The position numbers were made by a program, and so were the translations under genes. From Nymphaea colorata (Eukaryota > Streptophyta > Magnoliopsida > Nymphaeales > Nymphaeaceae), in NCBI RefSeq assembly GCF_008831285.2, contig NC_045150.1, positions 2,554,001-2,618,000 of the forward strand: a DNA stretch of 64,000 nt. Direction: 5' to 3'. The number at the start of each line of letters is the position of its first letter. Positions within the stretch are counted from its first letter, which is position 1. The notes under the pieces are model-generated. The model did no database searches and was not told the origin of the DNA. It saw only the letters and a program-made list of their open reading frames with translations. Positions 36,620-47,424 of the stretch are shown one piece after another.

Positions 36620-36793
36620 GAGAGGAGCCAGAAAATTTGGTTAAGGGGTACTACTTATAAAATTTTAAGGGGCACACCAAATGTATAAATGAAAAAGCAA
36701 AATTACCCAGAATTATCAATATAAAAAATAAACATTGTTTTTTAGGTCTGTGTGGGCAAGTGCCCACACCTTCCTCTGGCCCAGATTCCGCTA
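36620..36793. mobile_element. GGCRGAGCC-type short element
   Basis: The left end is GAGAGGAGCCAGAAAATTTG; the right end, inverted, is TAGCGGAATCTGGGCC. The body has GGTTAAGGGG, as in the copy at 46786-47043, and 'gtgcccacacc' near the right end as in other copies. The flanking 8-mers match weakly (5 of 8). Confidence 0.5.
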
Positions 36794-36831
36794 TTGCTTA
36801 GAAAAGGATGGTGAACAATGGACCTTGTCTG

Positions 36832-37145
36832 TAGGGATGTCAATATATCTGATTTGAATTGGATATTCGACCGATCCGATTCGAAAAAATCAGATATGGA
36901 TAAAAATTTAATATCCGATTAAGAAATCGGATCGGATTTGGATTTAATAAATGACATCCGATCGGATTCGGATTCGGATATAAATATAAAAATTGGATTC
37001 GGATCGGATTCAGATTGTAAAATCGGATTTCGGATTCGGATATGACTTTGCTTTATTCGAATTCGAATCCGAATATATGTATATCCGAAAAAACGGATAT
37101 GATTGAAGATGTATCTGATCCGAATCCGATCAGTTGACATCCCTA
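36832..37145. mobile_element. TAGGGATGTCAA element with GGATTCGGAT-word arms
   Basis: Perfect 12-bp terminal inverted repeats, TAGGGATGTCAA and TTGACATCCCTA. Flanked by a perfect 8-bp direct duplication CTTGTCTG (36824-36831 and 37146-37153). The arms are made of the iterated word (GGAT)TCGGAT(C), in inverse orientation in the two halves. 314 bp, no gene. The 8-bp duplication suggests a hAT-type transposase acting in trans. Confidence 0.88.
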
Positions 37146-37404
37146 CTTGTCTGTCTATTTCAACAGTTAGTGCTCATCTCCAACTAGAGGAGATCACGAG
37201 GGGACTGGTTTAGTTTCCAGTTCATGCTAGAGATAGTCCATGGGATTCGAAGTTCTTTCTCTGTTTTCACTAATTCAAGTTCTTGATTTGCTTTTTTATT
37301 AATTGTTTTGCATATATAATGCAGTAGAGTTGTAGGGGTTCAGGTTCCAGGCCGGTCAACTTGAATGAAGATATTCTGGTCCGGGTGAACGTTAAAGTAG
37401 ACGT

Positions 37405-37643
37405 GGGGGCAGAGCTAGGAATTTTTGTTCGAGGGGCATGTATACAAATTAACTAAATTTTAAAGCATTCAAAAAATTTAGATTTAAATTAATAGTAAAT
37501 TGAATTTTGGGCACAATATACACATAAATAAACAAATGTTAAACTGACAAATTTTGTGAGATGATCCAATATGTGTGAATAAACAAAATTGTGGGACTGT
37601 ATGGGCAACAGTCCACACAAGCCCAAATGTTGCTTTGCCCCTG
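37405..37643. mobile_element. GGCAGAGC-type short element
   Basis: The left end is GGGGGCAGAGCTAGGAAT; the right end, inverted, is CCAGGGGCAAAGCAACA. The right part has 'gggcaacagtccacacaagccc', as in related copies. No clear duplication is seen at the flanks. Confidence 0.55.
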
Positions 37644-38135
37644 GGTGGGCGTGCCCGAGTCAAACGTTTTGGAGCCCAGCCAATTTGTGTCATGCATCAA
37701 CGTCATTCAGCGGTAGTAGAACATCACTCTGGAAACATAACACCTATGGGAATCAAATGAGCGTCATGTCATTTTCATGCCATCAACATAATCGTTATGT
37801 TATACTATGCACCTTGGGGCTCAAATTTGGAAGCATTCAAGCTCTACTTCAAAAATGTGGCTTTCAACAATCTGAATTTGCAAAAAAAAAGAAAAAAAGA
37901 TTCACTAATTATAAAAAAATAAAAAAGAATGAAGATAAGGCCGGTTACCTTCCTTCCACACAAATAAACAATGGGAGTATGATCTCATGTGAGTATCACC
38001 AGTGCCGTTCACTTGTTTTGTTGCCCAACCATGGCTGCAGAATATAAAATGCGGGAACTTTTGATTTTTCAGACCTTCCTTTTGCTTATGTACAAGTTTT
38101 TAGTAAGGATTATACTTTTCAAAAAGGTGGCGTAA

Positions 38136-38288
38136 CCAGGGGCAGAGCCAAGGAAGGGTCTGCTTGGGCCGCGGCTCCACTTCAACTTTTTTTATAAAAA
38201 AAAAATTGCAAAAACGATATTTCGGCTCTAGTCAAAATTTAGAAACTTTAATTAGGTCCCTCTAATGAAAAATTTCTAGCTCTGCCTT
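38136..38288. mobile_element. GGCAGAGC-type short element
   Basis: The left end is CCAGGGGCAGAGCCAAGG; the right end, inverted, is CTAAGGCAGAGCTAGAAA. About 150 bp, non-coding. Confidence 0.6.
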
Positions 38289-38635
38289 AGGAATAATAGA
38301 AGAAATGGAAGCTAATAGGTCTGAATTCCCTAGTGTCAACTCTACATGTGATAAAAAAGGTGTAGAGGAAAGGAAGGTGACACAGATATATAAGTTGAAG
38401 CATGAAGAGATCATCACTTTGAAACATCAAAAACAGTCTCGAATCCTATGAAGATGGATGAAGGGATTTCTTTCTGCTCAGTGAAAGATTCAGTGAAAGA
38501 TTAAGAATTAAATTTGAGCAAAAGATCGAGAATTAAATTTCTGATAACTTGAAAAACAAAAATCGTTAGCTAAAAGCATAAAATAAAATATAGTCATGGA
38601 AGGTAATATTTGACTACTTTAAGAGATACACTTAA

Positions 38636-38659
38636 GAAAAAAAAAAAAAAAAAAAAAAC
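38636..38659. repeat. Poly(A) tract
   Basis: About 22 A residues with few interruptions. No adjoining retroposed gene is recognised. Confidence 0.85.
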
Positions 38660-38848
38660 AACGCTGGTCTGCTCGTCAACTAGAAACAGTGTTGCGTGCT
38701 GGATGATGTCATCTGAACAATGTTTATTGCCAGAAAATGACTGAAGAAAAAGAATAGTAGTCTCTATATAGAAAACGATGATATGGTACGAATTGGCCAT
38801 CTAACCTTCACCTTTGTAGCTAAAGTTGGTCGGCAAATAAATGCTAAA

Positions 38849-38975
38849 GGACCTGTTTGGATGACACCTGAATTCATGTCGAAAAACTTGTTCAGCATGA
38901 GAACAACATTTGAAAAACCTGTTTAGATTCTGATATCTGGAACTTAACATGATTTACAGACCATCCAAACAGACC
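38849..38975. mobile_element. GGNCTGTTTGGATG short inverted-repeat element
   Basis: The left end is GGACCTGTTTGGATG; the right end, inverted, is GGTCTGTTTGGATGG. About 127 bp with 'ttgaaaaacctgtttagat' inside. It resembles common plant MITEs by its ends. The target duplication is uncertain. Confidence 0.65.
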
Positions 38976-39285
38976 ATTAAGTGGGAAAGAGGGTTTGGGT
39001 GGCCGAGTGTTGCCTTTCCCAAGTGAATTGTAGGTCAAAACTCACGGACCACCAGTCGTTGAATTTGGCTGAGTCTGTTAATGAAGTTCAAGCCAAATAG
39101 CTCAGTAGAAATATTGTAAACAATCGGCTCGCATAATGGCTGATGCACGAATGGTTTTAAATGGGTTTTTTATGTTAATATAAATAAAAACAATTTAATA
39201 TTACCTCATTAATATATTTAATTGATTTGATATTATATTAGTCATAAGGCACCATATATATCAGCTCCTTCATTTTAGTGCCCGT

Positions 39286-39744
39286 TAGAAATGTCAATGG
39301 ATCATATTTAAATTGAAAAATATTTTTATCCAGTATGCAGTTTGTCGAATGTTTTAAATGCTCAGATGTGTATATTGTATCTGACTCTGAAAATTAAATT
39401 TGAAATCCGAAACAGATCTAAACCCAACTTTTATATTTACAATGGAATCTGATTTTAAAATTCACAACTGAATCTGAACTGCAATATTATATGCTAAAAC
39501 GCAGGTTCCAAAATATATGGATAGTAGATATAAGATATTTATTTAAAATTAAATTTAATAAATCCAACCGATTATATATTTTGAAATTATATGTCCAACT
39601 GATCAGATGCTCATTCCTTATATCTGAATTTGATCCTATTTTTCAGTCGAATGTTACAAATTTTTCTGTATCTGACTTGCTTGAAGCAATTCAGTTGGGC
39701 ATTGGATTCAGATTCGATCTGAATCCGATTCATTAACATTCTTA
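39286..39744. mobile_element. Aged TAGAAATGTCAATG element, relative of the one at 36832
   Basis: The left end is TAGAAATGTCAATG; the right end, inverted, is TAAGAATGTTAATG (12 of 14 match). The right arm has GAATCGGATTCAGATCGAAT words like those at 36832-37145; the left arm has 'aatctgaa/gatctaaa' words. No target duplication remains. Confidence 0.55.
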
Positions 39745-40480
39745 TTACCAATATAATACACATCAAACACCGCATACGGAATATGGCCAACATTTTCTTA
39801 AAAGGTATCTTCACGCAAATCGTTCAGGTTTAAGAACATCTAAGCGCATTTAGATGACACTCTAAAACGTTGTTTTGAAGACAAAACCAGTGAGTGATCA
39901 AAACTGGGTTTGATACACACCCATGTAGACAACACTGTTTGAAAAATTCAAGCCCAGCTGATCCACACCACTGTTGACAACATTGCTCTTTCCTAAATCT
40001 GGGCGTATGTTCAATCATGATGGATCTTAGATCAAAGGCTAATCTGAAATCCACAATTTATGAGACTCACTGTAGATAGTTTAAACAAATTGTGAATATC
40101 AGCAGTCAGGATTTTATATCCACTAAGGATTCAATTGACATTACATCTTTGGACTCAAGATCCTCAATGATCTCAAATTACCTTAGATTTCAGATCCAAA
40201 GTAAATAAACATAGCCTATGAGTGTAAGGATGTACCTTTTACTAGAAAAGCTGAAACAGTTTATCTGCAAATATATTGCTGGGTTTCTGCCATTCTAATC
40301 AGCAAGGTTCTGCACATCTTAGCACCACCCGATGCTTTCAAGTATATGGCTACAGATAAATGATACAGGAATATTTGATTTGAGAAACGGAGTTTCTTAT
40401 TCTTTTCTTCTCTCCCTTATATGGATGTCAATAAGAATTCCAAATGCAAATCTCCCCGTGGATACACGTAGAGAGGGAAG

Positions 40481-40580
40481 ATAATACACTAATGACACAT
40501 ATATGTCACAGTAAGAAATGTTGTCGTGAGATAATACATTAATGACACATATATGTCACAGTAAGAAATATTGCCGTTTG
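40481..40580. repeat. 50-bp tandem duplication in the presumed 3' UTR of the ACR3-like gene
   Basis: Two copies, starting ATAATACA(C/T)TAATGACACA at 40481 and 40531, end 8 bp from the stop codon (40589-40591, minus strand). Each copy contains the near-palindrome TGACACATATATGTCA. Confidence 0.88.
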
Positions 40581-40588
40581 TTGCACAT

Positions 40589-43500
40589 TCAAGGCAAGAA
40601 TTTCCAAAATAATCTTCCAAAAGAGAAGCTGAATTTAGCCGTCCCCACAGACTGCGAGGGTTTGTCCAAGTCTGGTGCCTTCACATTAAGCAGCATGGTA
40701 TGGCCTATCTCCTTGCGCAGAGACTCAATGGTCTTCATATCCACCGGGTTCCCTGATGCATCCCTCACATAGAACACATTCACAGCTTTGGCACCTACTG
40801 TTGACACCTCCGCACGCATCACAGTGAGCCCGTTTTCGCGTAAGACTCGAGTTACGTCTGATAGCAATCCCACTCTATCCTTGGCACTCAATTCTAGGCT
40901 CACACCCTATGCAAATGACATGAGACAAGGAAGAACTGCCTTTAGTTATAAAAAGGGAACAAGATGTAAAGGGTCTGCATGTATCATGCAGTATGTGAAG
41001 ATTCAAATGTCCTTTGCTTGGGCTGGACCAGTAAGTAGTGAGACAATGCATAAATGTGACTTAGTACAAAGATGGCATACAATTATATTGATCAACCTGG
41101 TAGAAATTCGGTAATTAGTCCCAGACCAGGACTTGCCTTTAGGTGATCAAATGTCGTGTTTTAGGGATCTAAATGAAATTATTGTAATATACAAGGAACA
41201 GTTGGAACTCCAAGCAGAAATCAAGAGACAGGCCAATGGAGAGAAATCAGAGAGACTTCTATGCAACCAAACTTGAAGCAACTCAAATCTAGATCGAAAC
41301 GGAGAATCATACATCTTGCAACAACTTATAATGGCTAAGGGAAAAACAAGGGATTGTTTTTTTCTGCAAACAGTATACGTATATACATACTAATGCAAAA
41401 GCACATTACAAGAGCATGCAATGCACAACCCATGATAATATGAAAATGAATGAGGTCGACTAAGAGCATTATAAAGCATCACATGAAAGTGATGTTATCA
41501 CATTTGACATAATGATACAGATTTTTTTTTTCCTCAATGGCCATGGAACTTGGGGAAAATGGGGGAGATAGAATCCTATTCAAGCAACTGTTCAAAGGAC
41601 AAGTGAATGGGTAACAAAATTCTCATCTCAATATCCAAGAACACCTTATAAACAACTAAAAGGGCAACATAGGAATTCATTAGCATGGAATTTCATGCAC
41701 ATAAGCCCACAAAAATGTTTCAGAGATCTATTACACAAAATAGGAGATGACTCGACATATTATTCAAACTTCAAATGTCCGAGATCATGAATTCAAATGG
41801 CTTTATGTAATGATGTTCAAAGATCAATCAGCTAGTGAAAAGTTCCGCTGATTTTCACCAATCAGGTAATTCAATTGGTGAACAAGGTTTTGTCATTTAC
41901 TCACATCAGATACTCTACGCAGAATAGCAGCCTCGAGACTCCGGATGACATGGTTTTTCTCTGCCTCTGAGTTGAGAGTGCAACCATCCATATGCCTAAT
42001 GTAGTACTCCTGAAAAGTGAAAGCCCAAGTAACTTGCATTAAGTTTCTTGGTTGTCATAAAGAATCTTTTTTTCAGAGAGAATTCTCCTTTGCCCACACT
42101 TGCAGAGATTGGAATCCCTCTCTGAAAAATAATACTGCAGAATTTTCTTCTCAGTTTGATCAAGTAGAGTACATGTTTCATAATAGGAAGAAGTTCACAA
42201 GAAAATTCTTGATTCTTTAAAACAAGTTTTGAAATTCCATCTACCAAACTTGGTCAAGAATCGCTGTGAAGTCCAATTCGTCATCCAAATACCCAATTGC
42301 AAGTCATGGTGCATCTAAGGTGGTCGACTTTGCTGACTTCTGTATCTGGAAGTCTTGGTCCAGCAGAGAGTTCTGGATCAAATAATTCCAGATCCCACAA
42401 CCTGATACAAACCAGACCATAATGTAGGGTATTTTTGCATGGCACAGGAATAGTGCTTTATGCAGCAATGAGCACCAAAGCCTCTTCTGTATTAGCTTAG
42501 TTGTCAAGGTGGCTAGGCGCTGCCTGGTGCCTAGCCTAAAAAGGCATCCAAAAGTTGTTGCAATTTTGCTTATTTATTTTTAATTCTAAAATGTTAGCTT
42601 TATGTTTTATATGTCAAGTTAGCATGTTAGAAAGTTAGGATTAGTCAAATTCAACTTATAAAACTGCAAAATAAAATGTTTAATGCATTGAATTTAAACC
42701 AGATGATAGACTTCTCATGGTAGAACTGAAAATGACCTTTAGACAATATACATGAAACAGAAAATAACCAAAATAATACCTACTTCGAATCTGTGCTCTC
42801 TAAACTGGACCTATGGTAGATGGCAACTGAATATGAACAAATGTGAAAGACTGTAAAAGACGCCCACACAACCCTGACTTAAGTTGTTTAATGCATACAT
42901 TAGCAGAACTCAAATCACACCTACAATCCTAACTCAATCAATTCAGGTGAAAGATAGACCTTGCAAGCAATCTAATTTCTGCACAAATTGTAATTTTCTG
43001 AGATACTTATAGCAAAAATTCTCTGTTTTCAACATAAATTTTGCAACCATTGGGTCAAATCAGAGTCCCTGCAATAAAATTAAGCTAAATTCAAGGGATA
43101 ACATGTCTTGGGAAGCCAAATATCAGAGGCTAAAATCACCCAAACTTCCAAATGGACTAGGCACCAGCACACCTAGTCCTGAGTAGGCACTCCTAGGCGC
43201 TAGCATGGGATATGCACTGATAATTAGCCTATGCCTAGGCGTCGCGTTAACAACTAAGTGTATTAGACTTGTACACCCTTCAGTATGATCACCGAAAGTT
43301 ATCAGGATGCACCGTGTACATCATGAAGGCAGGATAGTGTACAAATGCTTTTATCTAGAAAAGGTATAATTTAGTTGAAGTTTGCATTACCTAATGCCTA
43401 ATTCTAACAGCTGCAGGCATTCAAATACCACCAGTATCCTTTAGGGAACATGATGTCTAGCATGATTACTTATCCCCTATGTCACAGTGGTACGTGGGAA

Positions 43501-46500
43501 GGACCCACGTACCGGTACCTGCACTGCGGTACGTCTTGGTACATTCTTCCTCCTTCTTTCTCATACATAATACTTATGTCACTTTAAATGAACCTATTTT
43601 TTCCTGACGCCTCTTCCTCTTTCTTCCTTACCTTCATACAACATATCTACAACAAAAATGACATCATATATTTATGTTACTTTTTTTGCTGATTTCATTT
43701 GTAATAATTAATTAAAAATATATAACTATTGTCGTACCACCGTACCAAAATTGGCGAAAACGATGTACCCATACCCACTTCCCCATACCAGCACCCGTAC
43801 CCGTACCTATGTGACATAGGTTATCCCATGAAAACCAATACAATGGATTAGAGTCATTAGACTAATCAGAACTTAGAAAAAGCCAATTGAATATGATTCA
43901 AAATACATGGGAGTTGGCCATGTAAACAAAGACAAGAGTAACCGTCCATTCCTGCATCTTAATCACCTAACATGTACTTGATGGACACAACATTCACCTC
44001 TGTGAGGATTGCTTTTCTCTCTCTGCCTCAAACTTTCTTTGATCAAGTTCCTTAAAAAGAAGCAAACCTGAAGGCCCTCTCTCTAGCCCTATCAACAGAC
44101 TCTCCCTTGTAGAATGTAATCTATTAGATTCATGGGTGTGTTATTTATGAGCAAGTTTCACCAATTAGCCACCCACAAAAGCTTCAGCAATTGATAAATT
44201 TGTTAACCAATTAGTGGGTGAAATAATTGAGAGCTAATGCTTAGTCAACTTTATATCCACCTAAATTGTATGTTCGTGTAAACATTGGTCATGTTGGGTC
44301 TTTCTTATATTTTGTTTGATGTGCTTTCCCTGATAAGTTACCAGCATTAACTTTCCTTCAATATCTGTGTCATGGAAACATATTTACAACACTTTAATCC
44401 ATCCCAAGTTCAAAGATATTATTTTCAAATATTTATCTTAAACATATAGTTGGAACTTGGAAGTACTCACTATGCCATCTATGGCACATGAACTCGCCTG
44501 GAAGCGTGCCCACTTGTGTCGACATGGGTGTGGACAATAACCATGTACACTATTGAAAACATTCAGGTTTAGATATGCAAGTGTCTCAATCAGTTTCATT
44601 TGACACAAATTTACAAAGCTATACCTAACTAGCAAACCACGCAGAATATCTTTCGATGTTTCACATCCAAATCCAAAATGTCCCCACCTAGTTAACATTT
44701 AGAGCCATCTACTAAAAATATCAACTACGAACAAATCAGCAAAAACGAAAGCTCTTATACATTAGAACATTCATTGTACCATCTTCTACTTGTTTTACAC
44801 TCCTCAGATTTAAATGAATGATTTTCGGAAAAATAAACAAAATAGAAAATTTTAAAAGAAAACGAATATGAAAAGTCAAAAAGTAAGGTACATGTTTTGT
44901 AAGCTACAGAGATGGAGGAGCAGGACACAGCAATTACCTCTACAACATACAGTAAGCACTCATATAGTGAAAGGGTGAAGCCACTGGGGGGTCTATTTAC
45001 CTGGAGGGCGTAAGGCCCATCGGACACGATGGAAGCGTGGAACACCACGTATTTCATGTCGGTGAGAGTGCACACAGTGTCAAACAACAGCTTGGGGCGG
45101 TCCTTGCACCTTACATTTACCACTGAGTATCCCTTCTCGTCGCATCCCTCCACCGTGATCCTCGGCCGGAAATCACAGCACGGGCCCGCTTTCTCCCCAT
45201 ACCCTCCATCAACCACCAACTCATTGTCCGGGTCGTCGGACATCATCCGATGCAGCCTCCGATCGGTGCGGGTAAGGTCCGTAGAGACGTTTGTGTGGGC
45301 GACGCCGTCCCCGCCACGGAGCACATTGCGGAGGTGTTCCTGGATGTCGGCGAGGCGGGCAGGGTCGTCGAGGCGCCGGGAGCTGGCACTGTCGGTAACG
45401 TAGAAGACGCAGGCAATGCGGGTGTTATGAGACCAGGCTTGTGCAGCCACAACGTTGCAGTTGAGGTCGGCCAGCACCGCGGAGATCTCGGAGAGGAGGC
45501 CCGGCCGGTCGCTGCCCATGAGCTCAATCGCTGTGTACTCTCCCCCGACCGACTGGACGCGCGTCTTAGGAGACCCATTTGCCCCCAGTGCCTGTTAAGG
45601 AATACCACCATCATTTATTTCAAAGGAAAGAAAAAATGAAAGAACGACAAGAATCAGAATTGCACAGGGATTGAACCTCCAATATCATTAAGCAAGAAAT
45701 AACTCCATGAATCATGATACAAACTTCATGGAGTGCACCGGAATGTTCGGTATCTGTCAATGTACCATACTCCTACTCACATACCATCATATACCGTTCT
45801 GTTTTAAACTTCACAAAAAGACTGACTTGATATACAGAACATAAGCTACCATTGATCTTGCTTTATGAACCAGGTAGGGGCAGAGCCTTTTTTTTTCCAT
45901 CAAATGCTGAGCATCTAGTTAACAAATTTTTAATTGGCCATGTGGCAGTGACTTGGGTTTCATGGAGTTGTTTTATATAACTAGACCCAAATTATAAATT
46001 TAAAGTTTTATAAAACTGGCTAGACATAGTCACATAGACCCATTGAGCTCCAACTTGAACCACGTTAGAGAGAACAATTTGGTTGGTACGATTCGCTATG
46101 GAACAACTTTGAACCGGACGTAAACCAGTCTCTCCCCTATCTTTATCATGACTAATAAGTTGCCGGACTTACATGGGCCATGGTGAATAAAATTTTACAG
46201 GGGATCCGAGCTTAAATGCCTAGGTTGATCAACCTCAAATTTTTCGGTTCTGCCAGCTAGATGCATTTTTCTGGTACGTGTTGCGATATCATACTATGAA
46301 AGAAATACGGTGTCAGTTAAGGTCCTCACCTTTTCGATCTGTTCGATCATCTTCGGGTCTGTCACTTTGTTTCCCTGCTGATCCGTGACATGGAAAACTG
46401 CCCAAGGACAAAGCAATACATGCAGTCAGTGACATGCAAAACCGCGCCAAGTAGTTGGTACCCACAAAAGAATCCCAAGCCGTGGCTTGCTTTCCCCTTG

Positions 46501-47392
46501 GTAAGCCACAATTACAGGCTCAAGAATCACAGGTTTGACTTCTTATTCTACGATTGTTGGTCACAAGGTCACACCTGCGATTGAGAGGTAACAGAGAACT
46601 ACGGGCGCAACAAACATGTGGTTGTCTTATGCATCTTACCATAAGAAATCATTAGAACTAAAGGCAAATAAACAGTCATAGGGCAAAGCAAGCAGCAGGA
46701 AAAGTATAGATCAGCCCATGCTGATGTGTGTGTGTGTGTGTGCGGGGGGGGGGGGGGGGGGGGGGTGTGGTGGTGGTGGTTTGACCATTGGCAGAACTAG
46801 AAAGTTTTGGTTAAGGGGTAATAATTAACAAAACTTTGGATCATTTAAGCATATAACAAATAGTTAGAGGCACCACATATAAATACCTAAATGCTTACGG
46901 GCATCTTAGATATACATTTTGGACCCTTTAAATAAATTTTGGACCCTATAGATATGCGAATGTTTGTGGTCAACAGATATGTAAAATTATATGGGACTCT
47001 ATAAGCAACTGTCCTCACATGCCTACATCTGTTTCCACCCTTAGGTTTGACACACTAGCTTGGGCTAATTACTGACGGACGGCCAGTTACTAGCTCAAAT
47101 GACACGGGCATCAAAATCTCTTCTCCCCATAAAAGGTAAATGGTGCGCTAATTGAAGTGCAGCCCGAGCTCCAATGGAGCCCATAACCCTTGGGCTTCCG
47201 GAAGAACTGACCCTTGAGGGCTTCAAAACAGAAAATACTCAACCAGTATTGAGCATCAAATTTTCAGCCTACACAAAAAAGTTTCCTATTTCAATGTCAA
47301 AATACCCAGAACTAACATAATTAATGCAGAACCTACCATCCGCAGTCGATCCAGTAAAGGGTCGAGATGCACAACGAGCCTTTCAACCTCAG

Positions 47393-47424
<32 letters not shown>

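Noticed and set aside
36919..37140. Open frame rich in RIRI and ESESD repeats
   Set aside because: It is the translated iterated word of the TAGGGATGTCAA element, not a gene.
40424..40445. GGATGTCAATAAG word resembling a TGTCA element end
   Set aside because: No matching inverted end or duplication was found nearby; the same holds for the word near 2992.
45029..45639. Plus-strand and second minus-strand frames over ACR3-like exon 5
   Set aside because: Shadows of the real exon, which has clear ACT motifs in one frame and correct splice phases.
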